Assembly: GCF_965363235.1 (NCBI RefSeq)
Contig: NC_134840.1
Location: forward strand, 93,384,416 to 93,448,415
Direction of reading: 5' to 3'
DNA from: Mytilus galloprovincialis
Taxonomy: Eukaryota; Mollusca; Bivalvia; Mytilida; Mytilidae
Length of the DNA stretch: 64,000 nucleotides
Below, piece after piece: positions 12,029-22,979 of the stretch (position 1 is its first letter; each line of letters begins with the position of its first letter). The translations under genes were made by a program, and so were the position numbers. Below the pieces are notes generated by a model. That model was not told the DNA's origin and did not search any database. It worked only from the letters and a program-made list of their open reading frames with translations.

Positions 12029-12636
12029 GGTCTCACTAATAAGAGACAAGAAGAATTTTAGAGACAAACAGCGACAAGAAGTTTAATTTAGTGACGAAGC
12101 GACAATAACTAACAAGGGACAAGCGAATCGTAATTCTCTCACGAGGCTATTCTCATTTGATGTGATAGGGTGAAGCTACACCTATCAAATATGTCCCTAT
12201 GAAAAAGAAGAATTTCACTGTTAGAAAGGAAATGATATTGCATGGTTTTGATTCAATAAATTCTTTAAAAGGAAATTGAAATTTTTTTGTTTTGATGGCC
12301 AATTTTTAGCGTGTGCATAAAATATATTTTTTTTATATCTAATAAAAACTAATCCCTTTCTTCTTAATAAAAACATATTTTTATCTATCAATGTACAGTA
12401 ATATAAAAAATGTTTTATAACCGCCCCTATAATAAAAAATAATGCATGTTTTTTTAATATCTATGGGGAATAAGTTGTTGCAATGACATTTTTTTTATTT
12501 ATGTATAGTCGCTATATAGTCTTCTTGACGCTTCTTTTCGCTAAATTAATTATATTGTCGCTTCTTATCGCTATTTTAATTTTATTGTCGCTCCTTATCA
12601 CTTTTTGACGCTTCTTGTCTTTAATTAGTGGAACCC
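12029..12636. mobile_element. terminal-inverted-repeat element with GCGACAAGAAG subterminal repeats
   Basis: The left end (GGTCTCACTAATAAGAGACAAGAAG) and the reverse complement of the right end (GGTTCCACTAATTAAAGACAAGAAGCG) match over about 25 bp. Subterminal blocks repeat 'GCGACAA' on the left and the complement 'TTGTCGCTTCTTATCGC' on the right three times. It is about 610 bp, AT-rich inside, with no ORF, so it is likely a non-autonomous DNA transposon. Confidence 0.7.
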
Positions 12637-13139
12637 TATTCAGGAACGATAATTTCATATTTTACATAACTGAGACCGAAATAACTATAACGTCATACGG
12701 CTTCACGTACAGAAATACTTTAAATTGTATATTATGCAATATAATTCACGGTCAGTCGACTTTTAATTATAATATCATGTTATATCAACGAGTGAAATGA
12801 TTTTAAAATATCTTTAGATCGCAAATAGTACTCGAAATTGAACGGACCTCTTTCCACACGGAATTAGAATAATGATAGTTTGTAATCAGATTGACTGCTT
12901 ATAATGCAAAAGACACATTAATAAACAGATTTTTAAAACGAACAATACACAGTGATCGTTTCTTTATTTCCCAATGTAAATGAAAGGAACAAAAACCAAT
13001 ACATACCACAAAAAGTAGAGGAGAAATTTAAACATTTCTGGATCTATTTCTTGCAAAATGACCCCCAGCAAAGATTTGCGTGAGGAAAGATGAACCTCAT
13101 GACTTGAAAGTCAGGCCTTAAAGCACTGCCTTTAAAAAT

Positions 13140-13540
13140 AAAACAACTTGTGTAATTTTCCTTAAAGGTCAATAACTCCGTAACGGGTCAATTGACAATT
13201 TTTGTCATAAAAAACATTTTTGAAGATGTTACTTTGCTGAACATTTTTTGCTGTTTACAGTTTATCTTTATCTTTAATTAATTTCATACAAAAACTAAAA
13301 AAAATCCTTAAAATAACCAATTTAGTGGCAGGAACCCAACAATGGCAGCCATGTTTGTCGATGGATCAAAACTTCGGATACAATTTATAAGCAAGATATA
13401 CCAGATAATTAAGGAAATTTTTTTTTGTTAAAGTTTGAAATCTTTGGCCCAGTAGTTTCAGAGAAGGTTTTTTGAAATAGTTAACAACAGATGATGATGG
13501 ACGCCAAGTCATTAGTGATAACATAAGCTCAAATGGTTAT
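13140..13540 (+). repeat. partial family B element
   Basis: The body shares 'AAAGGTCAATAACTCCGTAACGGGTCAATTGACAATTTT', 'TGCTGTTTACAGTTTATCTTTATC', 'CCCAGTAGTTTCAGAGAAGG' and 'GATGGACGCCAAGT' with the other family B copies. The termini are decayed. Confidence 0.65.
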
Positions 13541-13545
13541 AGCTA

Positions 13546-13834
13546 ACAAGAATGTGTCCCCAGTACATGAATAGCCCATCCACACTATCATTTTCTATGT
13601 TCAGTGGACCTTGAAAATGGGGGAAAATTTCTAGTTTGGCATAAAAATTACAAAGATTATAAAATAGAAAACATCAGCCCTAAGTTTCAAGTTGATTGGA
13701 CTTCAACTTCATCAAAGACAAACGGACAGAAGAATGAACCAATGGATGGACAGATGAACAAATGGACAGACAAAAGAACGAATGAATGGACGCACAGAAC
13801 AGAAAACATAATGCACCAAAATGGGGCATAATAA
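13546..13834 (+). mobile_element. family A element, diverged terminus
   Basis: It starts ACAAGAATGTGTCCCCAGTACATG and ends with AAATGGGGCATAATAAA, where the usual CTACTATCGTAG hairpin is replaced by a shortened sequence. The microsatellite is degraded to ATGGACAGATGAAC-like units. It follows directly after a family B copy. Confidence 0.75.
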
Positions 13835-13839
13835 ATGGG

Positions 13840-15030
13840 ACATTAAAATGGGCTTTAATCGATCCTACAAACTATCCATGTTTATGTACTGTCTTTTGGT
13901 ATGTATAACGAACACATTTACATTTATACCCTCATTACCCTGTGTGTTATACATGACTACAAATATTTTCTTAGTTTTTTTTCAGGTCCAAAATTGGACC
14001 AAGAAATTTCCAATTGAAGTGAAAAGTAAGGATTTTTTTTGCTCAAACCTTGATTGTTTTTTATGTGTTATAATATTAATATTCTTGATTTGTCATGTTT
14101 TATTCAAATAAAATACATTTTATATCTTTGTTGTTACGTTTTTTCGTGTAAATTTGTCAATATGTTTTGCAATCCGGAAATTTGCCAATTGTCTTAATAT
14201 TGAAGACACAATAAAGCATTTGTTATTGGTTAAATCAGCCTAGAGTTGTGTTCCTTGTTGTCATACCTTATTGTTTTGTATGTGTTCATCATAAAGAGTT
14301 GAAGAAAAGTGTATGAAAATTGAATAAACAACACTCATTTTGAAAAGATAAACCATATAATATATCAGGTGATCACAAGTCATGTTGGTCAGTCATGTGA
14401 CATAATATTGTAAAGTGATGATTTATTCTATGAGAAGTTTATTTTTATAAATACGTTTTTACTTTGTAACTTTTCAACTTTTAAACAACTGTTTAAAACC
14501 TTTCAAGAAATTATGATTGAAAACATGATTATCACATAATTGTAACCTGAACAAATTTAATTAGGAACAAGGTCAACCTGTCACTGATTTGTTTTGACAT
14601 TCATTAGACCTGGGGTTAAAGTCATAAAACTTTGCTCAGTGCTCGGAGCACAAAAATCTTGCTCAAAACATAAAATCCAGCATTTTGATTGGTTTTTATT
14701 TGTTTAAGTACAAAAAACTGACTCAAATATTTATTACTTCAAGGCCTGTTGATTGAGGTGGGATAATCCAGATTAACAGCTAGAATCATCAAACAAAAAA
14801 TAAAAGTATTGAGATTTTAACAATTCATTACAGCACTAATGACATTAATTGATTTGTAATTATTTCATTGTTTGAATCAGAACATTAATTGGATATTTAT
14901 AATCTTGTCCTTTATACTCAAACAATTCATCCTTTTAACTGTGATTTTCAAAAAATTATCAAAGTTCAAAGCCCATAATTATAGCAAAAATGAGCCAAGC
15001 AGAACAAAACTGAAACTTAACAATTCCTAG
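13840..15030. other. intronic sequence, nothing coding recognised
   Basis: This AT-rich sequence in the large FGFR intron contains a possible repeat fragment at about 14606-14700 ('GGGTTAAAGTCATAAAACTT...GCTCAGTGCTCGGAGCAC'). No exon was supported. Confidence 0.4.
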
Positions 15031-15033
15031 TTG

Positions 15034-15103
15034 TGGAATTAGGGAATGACAGAATGATGGAATGACGGAATGACAGAATTACGGAATGACAGAATTACGG
15101 ACA
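15034..15103 (+). repeat. short tandem repeat, GGAATGACAGAATTAC type
   Basis: About five degenerate units of GGAATGACAGAAT(T/G)A(C/T) run head to tail. They are non-coding, within the intron just 3' of the glycine-loop exon on the gene strand. Confidence 0.8.
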
Positions 15104-15324
15104 TGGGTAAAACTATATGGCACCGACATCTTTGTTGCGGGCCATATTCGTTGCAGGGCCATAACAATGCAAATTTTTCAATAAAGATAAAAAAGATGGA
15201 AAAAATTCAATTCTTATTTCCCAAAATTTTATGCTTGTCTAATAAAAAAAGAAAACCTTAGCATAAATCCAGTTTTCATTAATACTATTTGATTTTTGAT
15301 CTAAAATATATAAGTAAATTTTAC

Positions 15325-15437
15325 CCTTCAACATCTTGACTGCTATGGCAGTTGTTGGAGCTTTATTTAAACCAACAGTTTCTGCTTTAAAAACTTTACC
15401 AAATGCTCCTTCCCCAAGAGGTTCACCAAGTGATAAC
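15325..15437 (-). CDS. FGFR-like receptor tyrosine kinase, glycine-loop exon
   Basis: This 113 nt exon has acceptor TTATAG at 15438-15443 and donor GTAAAAT ending at 15324. It encodes [20 protein letters not shown], then [17 protein letters not shown]. The glycine loop GEGAFG, the V of the loop (GKV) and the catalytic lysine in AVKMLK are all present. The wording is that of FGFR kinases (LTLGKPLGEG.FGQV...VAVKMLK). The first G completes a Gln codon begun in the juxtamembrane exon (CA|G), and the last G begins the Glu codon of the alpha-C exon, so the phases agree on both sides. Of the kinase core only the beta1-alphaC part (this and the 7008-7118 exon) is visible. Function in ATP binding is inferred from family knowledge. 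Confidence 0.92.
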
Positions 15438-15550
15438 CTATAACAATAAATAAATTATTTCATCTCATATTCATTTAGATATTGAGATACTGATTGATGT
15501 AACCATATATATATAACTAAATAAAATTCTAATAGTTTTCACATTTTCTT

Positions 15551-15750
15551 AGATATAAGAAGATATGGTATGAGTGCCAATGAAACAACTCTCCATCCAA
15601 ATGACAATTTATAAAAGTAAACCATTATATGTCATTGTACGGCCTTAACACAGAGCCTTGGCTCACACTGAACAACAAGCTATAAAGGGCCCCAAAATTA
15701 CTAGAGTAAAACCATTCAAACGGGAAAACCAACGTTCTAATCTATATAAA
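15551..15750 (+). repeat. SINE-like 'TGGTATGAGTGCCAATGAAACAAC' repeat
   Basis: It contains the family string GAAGATATGGTATGAGTGCCAATG, AACAACTCTCCA, a GTACGGCCTT block and 'GCTATAAAGGGCCCC', then AACCATTCAAACGGGAAAACC. Related copies occur at 58540, 59220 and 59640 (plus) and as inverted fragments near 39730, 45050 and 63880. Confidence 0.7.
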
Positions 15751-16393
15751 ACCAGAGGCTCTAAAGAGCCTGTGTCGCTCACTTTTGTCTATGTGAATAT
15801 TCAAGGACATGACAAAATTGTGTTTTGGTGATAACTAAGATTTATGAAAAATGGTTAAATATTGACTATAAAGGGCAATAACTCCTAAAGGGGTCAACTG
15901 ACCATTTCGGTTATGTTGACTTATTTGTAAAACTTACTTTGCTGAACATTATTGCTGTTTAGTTTATCTCTATCTATTATAATCATGATAATATTCAAGA
16001 TAATAACCAAAAACAGCAAAATTCAGGGGTAGCAACCCAACAAAAGGTTGTCCGATTCATCTAAAATTTTTAGGGCAGATAGATCTTGACCTGATAAACA
16101 ATTTCACTCTATGTCAGATTTGTTCTAAATGCTTTGGTTTTTGAGTTATAAGCCAAAAGCTGCATTTTACCCCTATGTTCTATATTTAGCCCTGGCGGCC
16201 ATCTTGGTTGTTTGGCCGGGTCACTGGACACAATTTTTAAACTAGATACCCTAATAATGTTTTGGCCATGTTTGGTTAAATTTGGCCCAGTAGTTTCAGA
16301 GGAGAAGATTTTTATAAAAGTTAACGACGATGGATGACGGACGCCAAGTGATGAGAAAAGCTCACTTGGACCTTCGGGCCAGGTGAGCTAAAA
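15751..16393 (+). mobile_element. family B element with intact terminal hairpin
   Basis: It starts AGAGGCTCTAAAGAGCCTGTG (itself a small inverted repeat, AGGCTCT/AGAGCCT) and ends with a strong hairpin at 16359-16389: AGCTCACTTGGACC, TTC loop, GGGCCAGGTGAGCT (12 of 14 paired). A GGACGCCAAGTGATGAG block precedes it. Non-coding, in the intron between glycine-loop and juxtamembrane exons. Confidence 0.8.
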
Positions 16394-16966
16394 ACAAGAA
16401 ACGAGAAACACATGTAAATTATATAAACAAACTACAACTACTGTACATCAGATTCCTGACTTAGGACAGGTGCAAACATTTGCAGTGATGGATTAAATGT
16501 TTTAATGGGTTAAACCATTTATTACTAATGATTTACAATTTTCAGTGTTTTTGAACAATTTTGTACCGAGACACATGTTTTTTTTTATCTAGGTAATGTG
16601 AGAATGTTATATTTGCTCTTTTAAAAAATTACCAGAAAATCAAGTTTCTCACATTGTATTGCATGATCAGACCTCTACAATAATATTTTTTTCAACTTGT
16701 CCAGGAGGACTTTGCATTATAAGTTGATTCAAGGAACAAAAGAAATTTAAAACAATAGAACAGAAGTTGGTTTTATATCTTTTGAAATATTTTTCAAAAA
16801 TTATGAGTCAAGAAAAACTGAAACTAGTCATGTCACAGAACTTAGGATCTACTTTTTAACAATGCCAAGTCAAATCAGACTTGCATATGAGGCACCGTCT
16901 GATAGGCATGTCAATGTAAATTCATTGGTTTTGTATCTTGTTTTTATTTTAAAGTCGAATTTTTTG

Positions 16967-18020
16967 TCAGCTTTTTCCAGTTTTATCCATTTCATACAGT
17001 AAGTAGAGTGAGTCATGGATGATATTACGACACTCATTCCAATTTATAATTGACTGGGGAAGATAATTAGGTCCTTTACTGAGGAATGAATTTAACTCTC
17101 CGTCTTGAAATATGTTAAGATCTCCTGTTATAACATGGAAAATTGGTCCATAAATGTATTTGGAATTACTGCAATTACATGAAGTAGGTGTATTTTCACT
17201 GATATTAAAATCTTTACACAATTGGCTATAATTTAACACAAATTTCCAGGTAGATTTCTTGTAAATATAACAAATAAGAGGGAGCTCAGTATTATCAAAA
17301 TATCAAGCAATTTGTTCTTTAACAGAATGGTTGTAAAAAAAATACCAGCAATATTTACAAAATCAAAGCCTTTATTGACATACTTTATTTTAATAAAAAT
17401 GTTTTTTATGATCTTCAGGACGATCAATTTTAGGAAACAGTTTAGAATAACAATATGCCATTATAATTTGAACAATTTCGTACTTAGGACTGCTATATGA
17501 AATTGTGTTGCAATCCTCTAAAATTTTATTTAACTTATTAATCGGTAATGAACAGAGCTTTGTTAACAGATAATGTCTTCCGTTGTTTTTTGAAATAGAA
17601 ATTAGGTCTGAAATATTGGTGTGATTGGTCCGAAATTTTCTTTGATTGTGATTTTTTCTACGACCATGAGAATGTTTTTTTTCGAACAGTTTTAGAAACA
17701 ATATCCAAAATGTTAACAGTATCGGTTCTTGATATTTTTTAATCTAATTTAATTCAATTATTTTCCGTGATTGTACAAACTTTGAATGAGATTCACCAGG
17801 CTGCTTATTTACTTCTTCCAAAGGTTGAACTGCTAAATATTTGATAGGATGACTGTGCTTCTTAAGGTGTTGATAAATGATACTTTTGAATTTATTGGGT
17901 TATTTTCTTGAGTGCGTTTAGATAAATATCTACCAGTTTAACCTATGTACTGAATACCGCATCCTGGTTTGTTTCATGTGAGTAAATAAATAAGACTGTT
18001 TGTTTTTCAAGTTATATCAG
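16967..18020 (-). pseudogene. decayed mobile-element ORF with a GIY-YIG-like motif
   Basis: Reading the minus strand leftwards, a frame near 18000-17900 gives NKPGCGIQYIG, stop, TGRYLSKRTQE, which resembles the GIY-YIG nuclease core (G-I-Q-Y-I-G-x-T-G-R-x-L). It is followed at 17701-17390 by a frame with NISDLISISKNNGRHYLLTK, then at 17427-17233 VNKGFDFVNIAGIF, and at 17239-16967 SCNCSNSKYIYGP, HVITGDLNIFQDGELN, SFLSKGPNY. Such CNC...HV(I/V)TGDL...LISKGPKY strings accompany GIY-YIG-type motifs in multicopy invertebrate retroelement-like proteins, as I recall them. Several stops and frame changes separate the pieces, so the copy is dead. The exact element class (for example Penelope-like) is not settled. 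Confidence 0.5.
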
Positions 18021-18906
18021 TTTCAAATTTTAAAGAAAATGAGCGACCATTAAGTGTGGACCTTACCGTATTGTTGGTGGAAAGACAGGGACATGTTACT
18101 CATTTTTTGGCATGACACTTATCGATAGAAGGGTAACCACGATTTTTATTTTTAAAAATGTTAGCGATGGTAGTATTTTTAGATAGGCGATTTTGAAGAT
18201 TGAGACGTGTAATTACCCTTTGAACGAGTTAAGTATTTAATATTTTTCCATTTCTAAGCTTCCTATTTGTTTTTTGTTTGTGAATTATATTAGAAAGGAG
18301 CAAAGACTGGTGTCCAGAATATGAACCAGCATACAATGAATTAAGTTATGAAAAAATGATAAATCTGTTCAGCTAAAGATGTCAAACGCTATCTGTATTA
18401 ATTACCCCAAAAAGATAGGGTATATCAGGGTAGCGACTGACGTCTGACTAAATATTCTCGCTCGGACACACATAATCTAGTATATTATAAGAGCATATAA
18501 ACCTGTTAAATTAAATTAATATTGATATAGCTTTTACTTGTCTGACCTTTTTATCCTCTAGTACAAGACAATCAGACAAGTGTTATTGTTGAGCCCTAAT
18601 GATTCCAGTATATATATGAGAAAATGTTAAACCTTGGAAAAAAAGAGTTTTTGGAAAAACTTCTTGTTATATTTCATACTACAGTGGTTACAATATCTAT
18701 TGAATTCATCTGAAAATTGATACAACCAATCAAATATCAGGTCATTATACAGCTTTTAACCAAAGAAACAATCTGGATGTCAGAAACAGTGAGAAATGCT
18801 ATTTGTGGGTCGACAGATATAAGTTAAAATGTTGTCATGAGTCAATATATATGTCTTTACAGTATGATAACTTTCATGGAATGGTCAATGTTATGCTTTA
18901 ACTTAC

Positions 18907-19091
18907 TGTTCCTGTCTAAATTCCCAGTGTTTGTCCAGAGGGAGATCATACTCTGACATCATGGTCAAATCAGATGACAAGCGTCTTCTTGGACCAGGTT
19001 CAATTCTGATTGTGGGTAAAACAAATGGTTGTGTACCATCATAAGATTTGTATGGATGGTAATTCTCATTCTGGAATTGATGCAAAACATT
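18907..19091 (-). CDS. FGFR-like receptor tyrosine kinase, juxtamembrane exon
   Basis: This 185 nt exon has acceptor CATATCAG at 19092-19099 and donor GTAAGT at 18901-18906. It encodes NVLHQFQNENYHPYKS, then QPFVLPTIRIEPGPRRRLSS, then SEYDLPLDKHWEFRQE plus CA. The SEYDLPxDxxWEFxR string is the hallmark of FGFRs just before the kinase domain (SEYELPEDPKWEFPRDKL). In vertebrate FGFRs this region binds FRS2, but that interaction is not deduced here. The exon ends in phase 2 and joins the glycine-loop exon cleanly. The acceptor is phase 0, matching a junction after CAG in the transmembrane exon. Confidence 0.9.
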
Positions 19092-19542
19092 CTGATATGA
19101 AATTAAAATGTATACCTGTTTTAAATTTGTGTGCAGATCCATGTCATTTTTTTAATTATCATGATTTTGTAATAGAAATAAACATCATAAAAGTTTGAAG
19201 AGCACACAGACTATCGCTAATAATAAATGAAGCAAGTCCAGATGCAAAGCTGTTATAAATATTCAAATCTAAAATTGACAAAAACTTCCTTAAAACTAAA
19301 TTAGATTCTGTCTAGATTGAATATCTCTATTTTCATAATCTAAACATTACTGATGAACATTTAATGAATCTCAATAATCTTCCTTTCTTAAGACTTACTA
19401 TGTAACTTTTACACCATATAAAGACAACTTCCTCATAAAACTTCATTTCCTAATTATAACCGAATAAGTCAAACATATTCTTTTTTGTGCACTTGTATTT
19501 GAACTTATCAGTAATAAAATATGTTTGAATATTGAAACTAGC

Positions 19543-19739
19543 CTGTGTCATGACAATTACTCTCTTGACATTTCTATATTTGCTGGACTGAACCCTCTTG
19601 TAACGTCTATAACATATAAATATCAGGAGTAACAGGAAGAGAACAACTACTGATGCGACACCACCGATAATGTAGATTACTATTTGCTCTTTATCGTTTG
19701 TTCCTCCTGACCTAATGTCTACTGCTTCTGCTTGTTCAT
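19543..19739 (-). CDS. FGFR-like receptor tyrosine kinase, transmembrane exon
   Basis: This 197 nt exon has acceptor AATTGCAG. After the shared Asp codon (G|AT) it encodes EQAEAVDIRSGGTNDKEQ, a single hydrophobic span (IVIYIIGGVASVVVLFLLLL followed by IFIC), a basic stop-transfer YRRYKR, and VQSSKYRNVKRVIVMTQ. KRVIVM resembles the juxtamembrane KR(V/I)xV segment of FGFRs. The 3' boundary is uncertain. Ending after CAG gives a natural VIVMTQ-NVLHQ junction but requires a GC donor (CAG|GCTAGT). Ending earlier at AAG AGA|GTAATT uses a GT donor and loses five residues. Both are phase 0. Confidence 0.85.
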
Positions 19740-20249
19740 CTGCAATTAAAGTATTTGTAATTAAAAAGTTTTCAAAAGATGAAATAATATGTTTGAAAGG
19801 AAATGGTAAATATGTGTCAGCTCAATAGCTGGCTTATCTACAATATTTATAACCAATTCAATCCTTTTTTCCTCCTCATCAAACTTTTAATTGTTAAAAG
19901 TCTTTATTTTAGGAATGATTGTAATATTTTTTTCTGTCTATGAAGGAATAATATCATTAAAAAAAATGTGGTGCACACTGAATAACCCACTACATAAGTT
20001 ACTCTAAAGTGTGTATCAAATTCAACATTTTTAACGATGGCCATGATTATTTTTGGTGTTAAAACTGCTTATTCTCCTTTTTTGTAAGTGTTCTATACTT
20101 TAAGCACCTGCATAGCCATTTTTACTTGATAGAAATATAAGATAAGGGGGTTTCAAATATTTATTCATTACATATATAAAGTTAAGATAAAGTGATCAGC
20201 CATCATATATAGTTGGTAAAAAGTATCTCTGCTTAAGCTACATAATGTC

Positions 20250-20445
20250 AACTTTGGTAACACTATTGAGCAGTGGCTTTCTGGTAGGTAGCTGTCTCAA
20301 TATGTTTAATAAAGTCATTAGGGTCACCATAGTCAGCTTGGCAAGAAGTGTAGTAAGCATGATCTTGACCCAATGGCACTGGACTTGTACAATTTACAGA
20401 TCTCCAGGCAGAGAAAATATGGCTAGATAATTGGTTGAATTTAAT
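20250..20445 (-). pseudogene. possible mobile-element coding fragment
   Basis: On the minus strand an open frame reads AWRSVNCTSPVPLGQDHAYY, TSCQADYGDPNDFIKHIETA, TYQKATAQ and then stops. The amino-acid composition looks protein-like, but I do not recognise the family and there are no clear splice sites. It lies in the intron between Ig and transmembrane exons and is probably repeat-derived. Confidence 0.25.
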
Positions 20446-20449
20446 TTGC

Positions 20450-22020
20450 TGCTAGGGTATTTGGTAATAACAGAGACATACATGTATAATACATTATATG
20501 TCTATGGGATAACATAGTTTGCATTTCATCAAATTATAAAAATTTAGAATTTTCAAAGACAAACATACTTATACTTAGGTATTCCATTGGTTTAGTTAGA
20601 AAACAAGCCATAAATATCGTATTTGATTTCATTAAGACATTTGTCTTTGAGGCTCAGTACTAATAACTGTTCAATGTTTTCAACAGCATCAAATTAAAGT
20701 CTTTTTTTTAACATCTTAATCCATTGTCAGTATTTCACTTTTAATCATCCAGACGTGTGTCTTAAACTAGCTAGTTGATGACCAGGTAATTGCCAATAAT
20801 TTGTTATTGCTGTATATATAGTCTAATAATAAACACCTTCATTGATTACTCGAAGCTATTTACCTTACGACACAAAAACAAGAAAAAGAAATGGTGACCT
20901 TCTGTTTTTACAGACTTTTCCGATATCAATTTCGAGTTTCTCAAGAGTTTTACCCTGTCAGTTTTAATTCTGTAAACAAAAATGTTTACTGAAACTTTTT
21001 CGATGTTGACATTTTCAAAAGTTGTAGATTTCAAATTTTAATGGGAGGGATGGAAGAGGGTCTGAAAAACAAGAGATTTCGACTCCCATCGGAAGAATCA
21101 CATGTATGACATACAAAATTTAATTATTACACAATACAAACTAGACTAAGTGAAATCCCTGGCCACACTTCACTCTGAAACTGTTTTATAGCAAAGTCAA
21201 TGTTGGATTTCTTTGACAGACACAAATGATGCCCCTGCAGATGCAAAGTCTTATTTAAAAATAACTGTCTAACACTTTACCTTAAATATGACAAAGGTAA
21301 ATTATATTATCACCCAAAAGAGCAAATATAAATAAGAATCAAAATCCTGACCCCATGCACAAAAAATGGAAAAACCACCAACTAAGTGAACACTTCCTAA
21401 CAGTTGTTATCCATTCTTTTGATGTGCTTGGACTTTTGATTTTGCCTTTTGATTTTTGATTTTCCTTTTTGAATTTTCCTCGGAGTTCAGTATTTTTGTG
21501 TTTTTACTTTTTCCTAGCATAAAACTGTAGGACAATTATCTGTATGCGAGCTCCCCTTATGCAAGTAACTACTACAAAAAATGATTAAGAGCAAATATTA
21601 AACAAAATCAAAACCCTGACCACATGCACACCTTCAATACATGTACAAAGACTACAAACAGACATCAGAGTGAAAACTTCCTAGAATTCAAACTGTAGGA
21701 GGAGTTAAGTGGAATAACTGTACACCCATAATGGGAAGGACATACAGAGAGACACTGACAGGGGTAAAATAATATGACGTTTCAGTTGTGGCGGCTTTAA
21801 AAGAATTAATTTTTTTAGAAAAAACTGTACATTTCCAATTTTCATGATGCCAAACCTCCTATTTTTATGACAGTCTATAAAAAATTTATTGATAATGATG
21901 TAATCGAAAATTGATAATTAAATTCTCCAAACGATTAAATCATTTTTATGTGAATATTTTGCTCTAAGACGTATTATTTCTTGGTGAAAAACAAACATTT
22001 CTCATTCTTATCTAAGCCTT
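20450..22020. other. intronic sequence, nothing recognised
   Basis: This AT-rich intron sequence between the Ig and transmembrane exons has low-complexity T-rich text near 21425-21510 (TTTTGATTTT repeats). No exon is supported. Confidence 0.45.
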
Positions 22021-22023
22021 TAC

Positions 22024-22159
22024 CTAAAACTGTTAGCCAGGCAGTCTGGTAATATCTACCAAGTGGATTAGAAATCAAGCAACCATACCATCCAGCATTA
22101 TCTTTTGCTACATTCTTTATTGTCAGTATTTCTGGGTGACTTAAATTCACCATGGATTG
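22024..22159 (-). CDS. FGFR-like receptor tyrosine kinase, second half of membrane-proximal Ig domain
   Basis: This 136 nt exon has acceptor ATTTTAG (22160 upward) and donor GTAAAG at 22018-22023. It encodes QSMVNLSHPEILTIKNVAKD, then NAGWYGCLISNPLGRYYQTA, then WLTVL plus G. DNAGWYGC is the Ig D-x-G-x-Y-x-C motif, and the run matches FGFR Ig-III ([25 protein letters not shown]...SAWLTVL). This half-domain is the part that is alternatively spliced (IIIb/IIIc) in vertebrates. Only one copy was seen here. The partner exon with the first half of the domain was not found to the right, nor were Ig-I, Ig-II or a signal peptide. Confidence 0.88.
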
Positions 22160-22650
22160 CTAAAATATCAAATAAAACAGCATTAGAGGATGAGTATATA
22201 AAACATTGAAAAGCAAAATTTTCAAAAAAGTGAACTAAGACAATAAATTATAAAAAAAGTGAAAAAAGAAGAAAATATTTCAATAAACTAGACAATTAGA
22301 ATCACATTATTTTCTTAAGTCACTTGAGATTTGTCATGCAGTCAGTTTTTTAAATATACACATGTATATATACTATTGTATAACACTTTTTAACAGCAAG
22401 ATAAACTTATCAACAGACAATAAGAAATTAAATTTAAAGAAACATTCACATCAAGATCATTCAGACACACCATATCTGTAAACATTTCATGACTCAGTGA
22501 GACATTTTTCAAGCGACATACATTTTGGTGTGAAAATCACAATGCAACCTTCTACTTGAGGTATTAATAAGTTGAAGTTATGAAATAACTGTTTCACAAA
22601 TGATATCGGATATGTTCCTTATGTTGTTACTACAATCCCCTTCCCTTTCA
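22160..22650. other. no gene recognised
   Basis: This is A-rich sequence upstream of the Ig exon. No first-half Ig exon, with its Cys and Trp, was found despite being expected nearby. Confidence 0.45.
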
Positions 22651-22654
22651 TGAA

Positions 22655-22930
22655 TGTGACCTACCAAATTAGACTATTTACCGGACTTGTTATTACATAA
22701 GCAACATGACGGGTGCCACATGTGGAGCAGAATCTGCTTACCATTCCGGAGCACCTGAGATGACCCCCAATTTTTGATGGGATTCGTGTTGCTTATTCTT
22801 TATTTTCCTATGTTGTGTCATGTGTTCTATTGTTTGTCTTTTTTATTTTTAGCCAGGTGCATGTTGTCAATTTTTTTTAGTTGATTTATAAGTTTGACTG
22901 TTCCTCTGGTATCTTTCGTCACTCTTTTTT
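22655..22930 (+). repeat. family G interspersed repeat ('ACGGGTGCCACATGTGGAGCAG')
   Basis: The order is: TGACCTACCAAATTAGACTATTTACC, ACATAAGCAACATGACGGGTGCC, TTCCGGAGCACCTGAGATGA, CGTGTTG, 'TATGTTGTGTCATGTGTTCTATTG', then 'TTTGACTGTTCCTCTGGTATCTTTCGTC'. An inverted copy lies at about 53890-54175. Confidence 0.8.
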
Positions 22931-22979
22931 TGAAGTCTAGATTGACTATATAGATATAGATAGAAAAATACTGGTCTTG

